Shown: positions 56,267 to 64,000 of the stretch, piece by piece | Layout of the letters: each line of letters begins with the position of its first letter | Position numbering within the stretch: the first letter of the stretch is position 1 | NCBI RefSeq assembly: GCF_014779555.2 | Contig: NZ_CP094357.1 | Location: 1,488,001 to 1,552,000 of the forward strand | Direction of reading: 5' to 3' | DNA: 64,000 nucleotides | From: Lysobacter capsici | GTDB taxonomy: Bacteria > Pseudomonadota > Gammaproteobacteria > Xanthomonadales > Xanthomonadaceae | The notes under the pieces: generated by a model | Database searches by the model: none | What the model was told of the DNA's origin: nothing | Seen by the model: only the letters and a program-made list of their open reading frames with translations | Position numbers and translations under genes: made by a program

Positions 56267-58315
56267 TCAGTCTTCCTCATGCCGAGGTTTATAGGCCTCG
56301 ACCAGTTTCTGCTGCACGTGCCCCGGCACCGGTTCGTAGTGACTGAAATCCAGCGAGTAGCGGCCGCGTCCGGCGGTGACCGACTTGAGTTCGGCCGCAT
56401 AGCCTTCCAGCTCCGACAACGGCACCTGCGCGCGCACCACGATCTCGCCGCCGCGCATGCTGTCGGTTCCGCTGATGCGCGCGCGCTTGCTGGCCAGGCC
56501 GCCGCTGATGTCGCCCATGTGCTGCTCGGGTGCGTTGACCTCCAGTTCGACGATCGGTTCGAGCACCTGCGGCCGCGCCTTGCCGATCGCGTCGAGAAAG
56601 GCTTTCTTGCCGGCGGCGACGAAGGCCACTTCCTTGCTGTCGACGCTGTGGTATTTGCCGTCGTACACGATCACCCGCACGTCCTGCAGCGGATAACCGG
56701 CGACCGCGCCGTCGTGCAGCACCTGGCGCACGCCTTTTTCCACCGCCGGCAGGAACTGACCCGGGATGGTGCCGCCCTTGACCTCGTCGACGAATTCGAA
56801 GCCGCCGCCGCGCGGCAAGGGTTCGACCCGCAGGAACACTTCGCCGAACTGGCCCGCGCCGCCGGTCTGTTTCTTGTGGCGATGATGGCCTTCGGCCTTG
56901 CCGGCGACGGTTTCGCGGTAGGCGATGCGCGGCGGCCGCACTTTGACCTCCACGGCGTACTTGTCCTTGAGCCGGTCGATGTTGATGCGCAGGTGCAGGT
57001 CCGACAGACCGCGGATCACGGTTTCGTTGGTTTCGGTTTCGTGTTCGACATGGAAGCAGGGATCTTCCTCGGCCAGCTTGTGCAGCGCGGTGGCGAGTTT
57101 TTGTTCCTGGCCCTTGCTGGCCGCTTCGACTGCCAGGCCGAACATCGGCCGCGGGAAATTCAGCGGCGCCAGATGGATATGGTCTTCGTCGTGGCTGTCG
57201 TGCAGCACCGCGTCGAAATGCAGCTCGTCGACCTTGGCCACCGCGGCGATGTCGCCGGGGATGGCCTGTTCGATCTCGACGTGGTCCTTGCCCTTGAGCT
57301 TGAACAGATGCCCGACCTTGAACGGCTTCTTGCCGTCGTCGACGAACAACTGGGTGTCCTTGCGCACGGTGCCCTGATAGACGCGAAACACGCCGAGCTT
57401 GCCGACGAAGGGATCGTTGACGATCTTGAACACGTCGGCGATCACGTGCGCCTTGGCGTTGGGCACGGCCAGGATCGGTTTGGCGTCCTCGCCGATGCCC
57501 TTGAGGAACGGCGGCGCATTGGCTTCGCCCGGATGCGGGAACAGGTGCTCGGCGACATCGAGCAGCTCCTTGACTCCGACGCCGCTGCGCGCCGAACAGA
57601 ACAGCACCGGCACCAGATGGCCTTCGCGCAGGCATTGCTCGAAAGCGTTGTGCAGTTCCTCGCCGGACAGCCCGCCTTCGCCGAGGTCGAGGTAATGCTC
57701 CATCACCGTCTCGTTGATCTCGACCACCTGGTCGATGATTTTCTGATGCCAGTCGGCGACCGGGCCGAGATCGCTGTCGCCCTGGTTCGCGCCGAAGCAG
57801 TCGATCACGCTCTGGCCGCGTTCGGCCGGCAGGTTCAGCGGCAGGCATTCGGGACCGAAGCTTTCGCGGATGGCGTCGAGCACGCGCGCCGGGTCGGCGC
57901 CTTCGTGATCGATCTTGTTGACCACGATCGCCCGGCACAGGCCGCGCGCCTTGGCGTGTTCCATCATCCGGCGGGTGCCGTAGGCGACGCCGCTGTCGGC
58001 ATCGACCACCACCGCCACGGTTTCCACCGCGGCCAGCGCCGACAGGGTGGGGCCGCGGAAGTCGGGATAGCCGGGGGTATCGATCAGGTTGACGTGGATG
58101 CCGGCGTGGTCGGTGCTGGCGATCGCAGCGTCGATGGAGTGGCCGCGCTGCTTCTCGATCGGGTCGAAATCCGACACCGTGCTGCCGCGTTCGATGGTGC
58201 CTGCCGTCTGGACTGCGCCGCCGGCCTGCAGCAGGGCTTCGAAGAGCGTGGTTTTGCCGGCGCCGGGGTGGCCCGCGAGGGCCACGTTGCGAATCGATTC
58301 TGTGCTGTAGGACAT
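56267..58315 (-). CDS. Elongation factor G-like GTPase (FusA2 type)
   Basis: This 682-residue EF-G paralogue has P-loop 'GHPGAGKTT' (15-23), 'NKID' and all EF-G domains to 'LEGYAAELKSVTAGRGRYSL'. The G3 motif reads DTPGYPDF (79-86): the catalytic His of canonical EF-G (DTPGHVDF) is Tyr83, and the switch I segment is 'RGHSI' instead of RGITI. It therefore is unlikely to be the main translocase; FusA2-like proteins act in ribosome recycling or regulation, or are uncharacterised. No ribosomal genes adjoin it. Confidence 0.92.
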   Translation of the reverse strand: MSYSTESIRNVALAGHPGAGKTTLFEALLQAGGAVQTAGTIERGSTVSDFDPIEKQRGHSIDAAIASTDHAGIHVNLIDTPGYPDFRGPTLSALAAVETVAVVVDADSGVAYGTRRMMEHAKARGLCRAIVVNKIDHEGADPARVLDAIRESFGPECLPLNLPAERGQSVIDCFGANQGDSDLGPVADWHQKIIDQVVEINETVMEHYLDLGEGGLSGEELHNAFEQCLREGHLVPVLFCSARSGVGVKELLDVAEHLFPHPGEANAPPFLKGIGEDAKPILAVPNAKAHVIADVFKIVNDPFVGKLGVFRVYQGTVRKDTQLFVDDGKKPFKVGHLFKLKGKDHVEIEQAIPGDIAAVAKVDELHFDAVLHDSHDEDHIHLAPLNFPRPMFGLAVEAASKGQEQKLATALHKLAEEDPCFHVEHETETNETVIRGLSDLHLRINIDRLKDKYAVEVKVRPPRIAYRETVAGKAEGHHRHKKQTGGAGQFGEVFLRVEPLPRGGGFEFVDEVKGGTIPGQFLPAVEKGVRQVLHDGAVAGYPLQDVRVIVYDGKYHSVDSKEVAFVAAGKKAFLDAIGKARPQVLEPIVELEVNAPEQHMGDISGGLASKRARISGTDSMRGGEIVVRAQVPLSELEGYAAELKSVTAGRGRYSLDFSHYEPVPGHVQQKLVEAYKPRHEED

Positions 58316-58536
58316 GAGCGGACTTCTCCCTGTTGATTGCCCGCGGGCAAAGGGTGGGAAGGCCGTCATGGCTGTCCGCGCTGCGCGCCCGAGCGTGGCG
58401 CTCGGCGGGCGGTCATGGCGGGCCGGCGGGTCGCCGGGAATCACAGACTCCCGCAGGCGGCAGGGGCGGTCAAGCCCGGTCGCTCGAAGCGCGCACTGTT
58501 TGGCGGTTGTGCGTGTTGCGTTGCGGCATGGGGCGG

Positions 58537-58674
58537 GGAGCAGGAACGAGTTGAAAGGAGTGAGAAACGAGTAAGGCGGGCGAGAAATGAGTTGAGAGGA
58601 GTGAGAAACGAGTAGCGCAAACGCCCCTGCTCCTACTCACTCCTCACTCCTCTCAACTCGTTCCTGGCTCTTAA
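58537..58674. repeat. Family F inverted repeat
   Basis: Left half with AGGAACGAGTTGAAAGGAGT and GAGTGAGAAACGAGTA units; right half (about 58633-58674) is the inverse (ACTCCTCTCAACTCGTTCCT). It lies between the divergent EF-G-like and OsmC genes, in a 407-bp gap otherwise without a gene. A degenerate copy is at 31485-31588. Confidence 0.85.
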
Positions 58675-58722
58675 CGTCTGGCCCGCTACCCTGTGCGCTC
58701 CTCATCGCACCGGAGCCACACC

Positions 58723-59154
58723 ATGGGTATCTCGCGTCACGCCACCGCACACTGGGAAGGCGATCTCAAGAGCGGGCAGGGCAAGCTGAGCACGCCGCAG
58801 AGCGGTCTGCTCGACAACACCCGTTACGGCTTCAACAGCCGCTTCGGCGATGAGAAGGGCACCAACCCCGAAGAACTCATCGCCGCGGCCCACGCCGGCT
58901 GTTTCACCATGGCCTTGTCGGCCAAGCTCAGCGAAGCCGGGCATCCGCCGGCCAAGCTCGATACCCGCGCCGAGGTCGACCTGTCGATGGAAGGCGGTCC
59001 GACCCTGTCGCAGATCCGGCTCAAGGTGACCGCCGACGTGCCCGGGATCGATGCGGCCAAGTTCCAGGCGATCGCCGAGGATGCCAAGGCCAATTGCCCG
59101 GTGTCCAAGGCGCTCAGCGCGGTGCCGATCAGCCTGGAGGCCAAGTTGGCGTGA
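58723..59154 (+). CDS. OsmC-family peroxiredoxin
   Basis: This 143-residue OsmC/Ohr protein has redox cysteines Cys60 ('AAHAGCFTMALS') and Cys125 ('AKANCPVSKAL'), which reduce organic hydroperoxides using dihydrolipoyl or similar thiols. Sequence 'GTNPEELIAAAHAGCF' is closest to OsmC. GGAG lies 8 bp before the ATG at 58723; an upstream in-frame ATG lacks such a site. Monocistronic. Confidence 0.93.
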   Translation: MGISRHATAHWEGDLKSGQGKLSTPQSGLLDNTRYGFNSRFGDEKGTNPEELIAAAHAGCFTMALSAKLSEAGHPPAKLDTRAEVDLSMEGGPTLSQIRLKVTADVPGIDAAKFQAIAEDAKANCPVSKALSAVPISLEAKLA

Positions 59155-59209
59155 CCGGGTCGGGGGCGCGGTTCCGGCCTTCGTGATGGTTGCGTTCGAC
59201 CGTTTGATC

Positions 59210-59296
59210 ACGCGGTCGCGGCTTGCGCCGCTCCTACAGGCAGGCCATGTCGGTTGCGACTCGCCCGTGTAGGAGCGGCGCGAGCCGCGACCGCGC
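59210..59296. repeat. Family B inverted-repeat pair
   Basis: Arms at 59210-59240 and 59268-59296, inverted, immediately upstream of the alpha/beta-hydrolase gene. An in-frame TTG at 59254 would place its N-terminus inside the right arm. Confidence 0.85.
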
Positions 59297-59322
59297 CACT
59301 CCACTCACGACGAACCCCCGCC

Positions 59323-60036
59323 TTGCACGATCTGCCCACCCATTCGCGCGGCAACGCTCCGCTCCGCCACGCCCTGCTGATCCACGGCGCCGGCGCGGGC
59401 GGCTGGGAATGGAACCTGTGGCGCGAGGTCCTGCACGCGCGGGGCTTCGTCACCGTCGCGCCGGACCTGCAACCCGCGGCCGGCGGTCTGGCGGCGACCT
59501 CGCTGGACGACTATCGCGATCAGGTCCATGCCGCGCTGGCCGGGTTGCCGCGCCCGTGCGCGCTGATCGGCGCCAGCCTCGGCGGCCTGCTGGCGATGCT
59601 GTGCGCGGACCAAGCCGACGCGCTGGTGCTGATCAACCCCTTGCCGCCGGCGCCGTGGGCGGCGCAACTGCCGTCGCGCGGATGGCCCGATCTCGTGCCG
59701 TGGCGACGCGACGCGCGCCTGGCCTCGACCCGGCGCGCCATGCCCGACGCCGACGAGGCCGCGGCCCTGTACGCGCTGCGCCGCTGGCGCGACGAATCCG
59801 GCCGGGTCCTGCGCCAGGCCTACGCCGGCGTCGAGACGCCCGCGCCGGCCGGCCCGGTGCTGTGCATCGCGTCCGAGCGTGACCAGGATGTCGCCGCGCG
59901 AACCACCGCACAGTTCGCTCACGCGCTCGGTGCGACCTTGTGGCGGTACCCGCACAGCAGTCACGTCGGTCCGCTGCTCGGCCGCGACGCCGCCGGCACT
60001 GCCGTGGCCGTCGCCGACTGGCTGTCGGCGAGGTAA
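59323..60036 (+). CDS. Alpha/beta hydrolase
   Basis: This roughly 237-residue hydrolase has the N-terminal 'LLIHGAGAGGWEWNLW', nucleophile elbow 'LIGASLGGLLAML' (GxSxG), acid 'ERDQD' and a His in 'RYPHSSHVGPLL'. The substrate is unknown. No ATG start is available; a TTG at 59323 ('HDLPTHSRGNAPLRH') gives a compact protein, while a TTG at 59254 would include the repeat-encoded leader. The start is thus uncertain and neither has a strong ribosome site. Confidence 0.8.
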   Translation: MHDLPTHSRGNAPLRHALLIHGAGAGGWEWNLWREVLHARGFVTVAPDLQPAAGGLAATSLDDYRDQVHAALAGLPRPCALIGASLGGLLAMLCADQADALVLINPLPPAPWAAQLPSRGWPDLVPWRRDARLASTRRAMPDADEAAALYALRRWRDESGRVLRQAYAGVETPAPAGPVLCIASERDQDVAARTTAQFAHALGATLWRYPHSSHVGPLLGRDAAGTAVAVADWLSAR

Positions 60037-60135
60037 ACGCCGCGCGCCCGTGCGGGCCCGGGCCGGCCGCATTCAGCCCGGGTTGACCGCCGCGGCCCGA
60101 CGATCCGCATCGCGCCATCCCGGCGTCTGGAGTCC

Positions 60136-60840
60136 ATGATGAATCGCTCGCTCGTCACCGTCCTGGGCCTGGCGCTGACCGCCGCCACCGGCATCGCTTC
60201 GGCGCAGTCGTCCTACGGCTATCCGCAGAGCAACTACCCGCAAAGCACCTATCAGCAGAACACCGGCAACGCCGGCTACAGCTCGCAGATCGATTTCGCG
60301 CGGGTGATCCGGGTCGATCCGGTGTTCGATCAATATCGTACCCAGCCGGCCAGCACCGGCCCGCGCTGCTATGAGCGTCCGGCCTATGTGCAGGGCGACA
60401 CCTATTACGGCGACGACAACCGCAACGGCGATTCCTACTACGACCCCAACGGCGGCGAGCGCCGCAGCACCGGCACCGAAGGCGGTCGCATGGCCGCGAC
60501 CGTGGTCGGCGGCATCGTCGGCGCGGTGCTCGGCAGCAAGGTCGGCGGCGGCAGCGCGCGCTACGCGACCTCGGCGATCGGTTCGATGGTCGGCGGCATG
60601 GCCGGCAAGAGCATCTACGAACAGAACAAGCGCAGCCAGCAGCCGCCGCGCAGCGGCATGGTGCGGGTCTGCGATCCGGTCCAGGACAACGGCAACTATT
60701 ACCCGACCGGCAACAACGGCGAGCGTTCGGTCAGCGGTTACGACGTGACGTACGAATACGCCGGCAAGACCTATCGCACCCGCACCGATCACCACCCCGG
60801 CGATCGCATCCGCGTGCGTGTGGATGTGCGGCCGGATTGA
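60136..60840 (+). CDS. Glycine-zipper 2TM outer-membrane protein
   Basis: This 234-residue exported protein has a signal peptide ('VTVLGLALTAATGIASAQ'), a Tyr/Gln/Asn-rich segment ('YGYPQSNYPQSTYQQN'), and a glycine-zipper domain 'AATVVGGIVGAVLGSKVGGG' with 'IGSMVGGMAGKSI', then a C-terminal domain with 'YDVTYEYAGKTYRTRTDHHP'. Such proteins (SlyB/Rickettsia 17-kDa-like) insert in the outer membrane and support envelope stability. Not a lipoprotein here. Ends near a hairpin. Confidence 0.9.
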   Translation: MMNRSLVTVLGLALTAATGIASAQSSYGYPQSNYPQSTYQQNTGNAGYSSQIDFARVIRVDPVFDQYRTQPASTGPRCYERPAYVQGDTYYGDDNRNGDSYYDPNGGERRSTGTEGGRMAATVVGGIVGAVLGSKVGGGSARYATSAIGSMVGGMAGKSIYEQNKRSQQPPRSGMVRVCDPVQDNGNYYPTGNNGERSVSGYDVTYEYAGKTYRTRTDHHPGDRIRVRVDVRPD

Positions 60841-60884
60841 AGGATTCGGTCGGGGCGCGGGCCGCAAGTCGCTTCATGGGTAGA

Positions 60885-60925
60885 ACGCAGACACCAAGCT
60901 CGGTTGATCGGGTTGGTGTCTGCGT
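60885..60925 (+). terminator. Probable terminator after the glycine-zipper gene
   Basis: A perfect 13-bp stem (ACGCAGACACCAA and its inverse) with a 15-base loop, 44 bp past the stop at 60840; followed by CGTTGTTG rather than a solid T run, so efficiency is uncertain. Confidence 0.55.
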
Positions 60926-60952
60926 CGTTGTTGCTGGCGAGCTGGCTGTGAT

Positions 60953-61038
60953 GTCGCGGTCGCGGCTTGCGCCGCTCCTACAGGGGGCGGCCATAGTTTC
61001 GTTTCTCACTGTAGGAGCGGCGCGAGCCGCGACCGCGC
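60953..61038. repeat. Family B inverted-repeat pair
   Basis: Arms at 60953-60983 and 61009-61038, inverted, between the glycine-zipper gene and the convergent Crp/Fnr gene. Confidence 0.85.
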
Positions 61039-61135
61039 CACCGCGCTTGCGTCGTGACCGTGAGGGCGTCGTAGCCGCTTGAGGTCGCGGTGCGTCTGCC
61101 TCGCTTGCGCGCGCCGCATCCAATGACGCGACGGA

Positions 61136-61873
61136 TCAGGGCTCGGGCAAACCTGAGGCGCGCGCGACCATCCGCGCCAGCGCCGCCTCGTCGCGCAACA
61201 CCACGTGGCGATAGCGCAGGCCGATCCAGCCCTGCTGTTCCCAGGCCTTGAGCTCCTTGCTCACGCTTTGCCGGGTCGCGCCCAGCATGCTCGCCAGATC
61301 GTCCTGCGGCAGCGCCAGATCGATCAAGCGGCCGTCGGCTTCGTCGACGCCGTAGACCTGCGCCAGTTGCAGCAGGCGCTTGCCCAGCCGCGCCGCCAGC
61401 GGCAGGGTCAGCGCATCCTCGACGTAATCGAGCACCGTGCGCAGCTTGCGGCACAGCAGGCGGGTGAAGCCGCGATACAACTCGGGGTGTTCGTCGAGCA
61501 GAGCGAGAAAACGCAGGCGCGGCAGCAGCAGGATTTCGCTGTCGCCGATCGCGTGCGCATCCTGCGGACGCGGTTCGCCGTCGAACATCGACACCTCGCC
61601 GAACCAGCTGCCCGGCTCGAACAGCACGAACAACACCTCGCGCCCGTTCGGGGTCGGCACGCTCAGGCGGATGCGGCCGCGGACCACGCCGTACAGGCCC
61701 TCGGCGGCGTCGCCGCGCGCGTACAGCCGCTCGCCGTCGCGCAGGCGCCGGCGCAGCGACATCGCCTGCAGGTGCGCGACCAGTTCCGGCGACAGATCGC
61801 GCAGCCACGGATCGGCGCTCAGCGCGGGGTCGGTCATGTCGGCGTGGCGAGCGGGCGCGGGATGATCCTGCAT
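61136..61873 (-). CDS. Crp/Fnr-family transcriptional regulator
   Basis: This 245-residue regulator has a cyclic-nucleotide-binding-like domain ('LYARGDAAEGLYGVVRGRIR', 'PGSWFGEVSMFDG') and a winged helix with 'LPQDDLASMLGATRQSVSKE'. It lacks the N-terminal Cys set of Fnr, so it is probably not an oxygen sensor; the ligand is unknown. A second possible start is the ATG at 61837. It is divergent from the class II aldolase gene, 114 bp away, and may regulate it. Confidence 0.92.
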   Translation of the reverse strand: MQDHPAPARHADMTDPALSADPWLRDLSPELVAHLQAMSLRRRLRDGERLYARGDAAEGLYGVVRGRIRLSVPTPNGREVLFVLFEPGSWFGEVSMFDGEPRPQDAHAIGDSEILLLPRLRFLALLDEHPELYRGFTRLLCRKLRTVLDYVEDALTLPLAARLGKRLLQLAQVYGVDEADGRLIDLALPQDDLASMLGATRQSVSKELKAWEQQGWIGLRYRHVVLRDEAALARMVARASGLPEP

Positions 61874-61987
61874 GGCGGGCCTGTGCGGAGGGTTCGACGG
61901 CTGCGAAGGATTCGACTGTCGGCAAGCCGACGGTCGGCGCCGGAGCGCGGGGCTATTGTGCCCGTTGGACCGCGATGGGGAACGATC

Positions 61988-62770
61988 ATGCAGACGAGCA
62001 GTCACGACGGCGATGCGCAGGCAACCACGGCCGAGGCCGAATGGGCGTTGCGGGTCGATCTGGCCGCGGCCTACCGGCTGGTCGCGCTGTTCGGCTGGGA
62101 CGATCTCGTGTTCACCCATCTGACCGCGCGCATTCCCGGCCCCGAGCACCGTTTTCTGATCAACCGCTACGGCATGGGCTTCGACGAAATCACCGCCTCC
62201 TCGCTGGTCAAGATCGGCCTCGACGGGCTGCCGGTGGACGAGGCGCTCAGCGATCAGCCGATCCCGGTCAACCCGGCCGGCTTCGTCATCCACAGCGCGG
62301 TGCATGCCGCGCGCGACGACGCCTTGTGCGTGATGCACACCCATTCGCTCAACGGCATCGCGGTGTCGGCGCAGCGCGACGGGGTACTGCCGATCTCGCA
62401 GCAATCGCTGTTCGTGCTGGCCGCGCTGGGCTATCACGACTACGAAGGCGTGGCGCTCAACGACGAGGAAAGGCCGCGGTTGGTGCGCGATCTGGGACGC
62501 AATACCTTCCTGATGCTGCGCAACCATGGCCTGCTGACGGTCGGCGCGAGCGTCGCCGATGCGTTCCTGGCGATGTACATCTTCGAGGCCGCATGCGCGA
62601 TCCAGGTGCGGGCGATGGCCGGCGGGGGCGACTTGTTGCGTATTCCCGCGCCGATTCTCGCCGGCATCCAGGCTCAGGCCGCGCAGGTCACGCGCGGGCT
62701 CGGCGGCGCCCTGGCGTGGCCGTCGCTGCTGCGGCGATTGCAGCGGCACAATCCGGGCTACGATCGCTGA
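61988..62770 (+). CDS. Class II aldolase/adducin family protein
   Basis: This 260-residue protein has the class II aldolase/adducin pattern: 'LFGWDDLVFTHLTARIPG', a zinc-binding 'VMHTHSLNG' (HxH) and 'LRNHGLLTVGASVADAF'. Members cleave sugar phosphates such as fuculose phosphate or act on other substrates; this short form is a widespread decarboxylase/aldolase-like group of unknown substrate. Start at ATG 61988. Divergent from the Crp/Fnr gene. Confidence 0.9.
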   Translation: MQTSSHDGDAQATTAEAEWALRVDLAAAYRLVALFGWDDLVFTHLTARIPGPEHRFLINRYGMGFDEITASSLVKIGLDGLPVDEALSDQPIPVNPAGFVIHSAVHAARDDALCVMHTHSLNGIAVSAQRDGVLPISQQSLFVLAALGYHDYEGVALNDEERPRLVRDLGRNTFLMLRNHGLLTVGASVADAFLAMYIFEAACAIQVRAMAGGGDLLRIPAPILAGIQAQAAQVTRGLGGALAWPSLLRRLQRHNPGYDR

Positions 62771-62860
62771 GTCAGCTTCGCGCGGTGGCCGCTTCGCGCA
62801 TCCGTGTTCCCGCCGCCGGCGTCGCGCCGGCTCGTACACCCCGTGGTCGGGAGATCCTTC

Positions 62861-63748
62861 GTGCAGGACAGCCTGTTGCTCAAGATCGGTCTGCCGATCG
62901 CCATCGCCATCATCATGTGCGGCATCGGCCTGACCCTCAGCGGCGCGGATTTCCGTCGCATCGGCCAGCATCCCAAGCCGGTCGTGGTCGGCCTGATCGG
63001 CCATTATCTGTTGCTGCCGTTGCTCGGCTTCGCGGTGGCGTGGCTGTTTCCCGACTCGCTGGAATTCGCGGTCGGGTTCGTGCTGGTCGCGGCCTGTCCG
63101 AGCGGCAGCAGCTCCAACGCGCTGACCTTTCTCGCCCGCGGCAATGTCGCATTGGCGGTGACCTTGACGGTGATCAGCGCGCTGGTGACATTCATCAGCG
63201 TGCCGTTGCTGGTCAATCTGGCGTTGGACTGGTTCGGCGGCGAAACCCGCCATATCCGTTTACCGGTGGGCCAGACGGTGATGCACCTGGCCGCGCTGGT
63301 GCTGGTGCCGGTGTTGCTCGGCATGGGCTTGCGGCGTTTCGCACCAGCGTTGGCCCAGCGCATCGAGCCGTGGGTCAGCCGTTTCGCCTTGTTGCTGCTA
63401 TTGTTGCTGATCGTCGCGATCAGCGTCACTCAGCACGATCTGCTGCTGCGTACTTTCCCCGAACTGGGCCCGGCGGCGTTGCTGATGTGCAGCGCGGCGA
63501 TCGGCGGTGGCTTCGCGCTGGCGCGGGTCAGCGGCCTGGACTTGCGCGATTCGATCACGGTCGGGATGGAGGTCGGCGTGCAGAACAGCACGCTGGCGAT
63601 CGTGATCGCGCTGACCTTGTTGAACTCGCCGCAGGTCGCGGTGCCGGCGGCGATGTATGGCTTGCTGATGTATGTGCCGGCGTTCGCGGTGGTGATGCTG
63701 GGGCGGCGGGCGGTGGCGCGGGAGCAGGCGCGCGCGGCGGGCGTTTGA
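62861..63748 (+). CDS. Bile acid:sodium symporter family protein
   Basis: This 295-residue inner-membrane protein of the BASS/SBF family has about nine helices, with 'VAACPSGSSSNALTFLARGN' and 'GMEVGVQNSTLAIVIALTLL', the conserved crossing segments. It would import an organic anion with sodium; the substrate is unknown. The GTG at 62861 is chosen because GGGAGA lies 6 bp upstream; an earlier GTG at 62804 lacks a ribosome site and adds a non-homologous leader. It follows the aldolase gene by 90 bp, possibly co-transcribed. Confidence 0.9.
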   Translation: MQDSLLLKIGLPIAIAIIMCGIGLTLSGADFRRIGQHPKPVVVGLIGHYLLLPLLGFAVAWLFPDSLEFAVGFVLVAACPSGSSSNALTFLARGNVALAVTLTVISALVTFISVPLLVNLALDWFGGETRHIRLPVGQTVMHLAALVLVPVLLGMGLRRFAPALAQRIEPWVSRFALLLLLLLIVAISVTQHDLLLRTFPELGPAALLMCSAAIGGGFALARVSGLDLRDSITVGMEVGVQNSTLAIVIALTLLNSPQVAVPAAMYGLLMYVPAFAVVMLGRRAVAREQARAAGV

Positions 63749-63800
63749 AGGTTGTTACAAGGGCTCGTGGCCCTGATGCGGGTGGTACTTGCTTGCGCGT

Positions 63801-63932
63801 GCCCTCATCCGGCCCTTCGGGCCACCTTCTCCCGCAAGCGGGAGAAGGGTTTTTCGCAGCTTGCTCATGATCGTGACAAATCCCTCTTTAAAAGCCCCTC
63901 TCCCGCTTGCGGGAGAGGGGTTGGGGTGAGGG
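63801..63932. repeat. Family C REP pair
   Basis: REP units at 63801-63850 (CCTCATCCGG...CCTTCTCCCGC...GGGAGAAGG) and 63893-63932 (CCTCTCCCGC...GGGAGAGGGG plus TTGGGGTGAGGG) in the gap after the symporter gene. Confidence 0.85.
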
Positions 63933-63942
63933 CCACGCAGCC

Positions 63943-64000
63943 TCAACGCCAATCGATCGATCCACGCACCACATTGCTGACCCGCCCACCCGACCAGACC
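63943..64000 (-). CDS. Possible 3' end of a gene entering from the right
   Basis: The leftward frame up to a TGA at 63945-63943 reads 'VWSGGRVSNVVRGSIDWR' and is open to the window edge. A gene ending just before the REP pair is plausible. Too little is visible to name a family. Confidence 0.3.
   Translation of the reverse strand, partial: VWSGGRVSNVVRGSIDWR

Overview
The window is very GC-rich, densely packed DNA from a gammaproteobacterium of the Xanthomonadaceae, most likely a Lysobacter or close relative. The evidence is the gene set (sulfate assimilation, SUF, PiuC/TonB iron uptake, DUF5916, patatin-BdhA) and the many short dispersed inverted repeats between genes. This placement is by recognition, not by a search. 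No rRNA, tRNA, prophage, transposase or CRISPR array was found.

Layout: 1-6918 holds sulfate assimilation. cysI (cut by the left edge) and cysJ run leftward, and cysD and a fused cysNC run rightward from a shared 302-bp promoter region. 7255-15946 is a long leftward block: a GlsB-type membrane protein, then a tightly overlapping lipid-modification operon (desaturase, FAD oxidoreductase, DUF1365, Cfa-like methyltransferase, DUF2878, DUF1295, a second Cfa-like methyltransferase, lipocalin Blc). 16277-20629 holds an outer-membrane barrel, an M20 peptidase, a ComEA-like protein, a HutD/Ves protein and an Imm1-like immunity protein. 20682-28622 is a Fur-box-preceded iron cluster: TonB receptor, PiuC, PepSY membrane protein, DUF2271 (with a flavinylation-type motif), DUF4198, ApbE and a membrane-anchored NADPH flavoprotein reductase. 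29267-36340 is the SUF Fe-S assembly operon with its Rrf2 regulator, plus an embedded lipoprotein, a GNAT and a Rieske protein.

36606-43666 carries a SET-domain protein with a lysine-rich tail, 3-hydroxybutyrate dehydrogenase, a patatin-like phospholipase, a DUF5916 outer-membrane protein and a small Cys-rich secreted protein. 43997-55847 is a mostly leftward mix: second TonB receptor, DMT exporter, AraC regulator, PIN protein, three lipoproteins, DUF533 protein, LysE exporter, thioredoxin-like protein, MscS channel and DUF4087 protein. 56267-63748 holds an EF-G paralogue, OsmC, an alpha/beta hydrolase, a glycine-zipper protein, a Crp/Fnr regulator, a class II aldolase and a bile-acid:sodium-symporter family protein.

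The most interesting points are: (1) the iron cluster reads as a possible NADPH-to-periplasm flavin electron chain, with a candidate FMN-acceptor threonine next to apbE; (2) the eight-gene lipid operon has two divergent Cfa-type methyltransferases, one lacking expected bicarbonate-binding residues; (3) a dispersed inverted-repeat element appears to be translated as the N-terminus of CysNC; (4) there is a MITE-like element with perfect 42-bp inverted ends enclosing one minisatellite and abutting another; (5) a eukaryote-like SET protein is present. At least six families of dispersed repeats occupy most gaps between genes.
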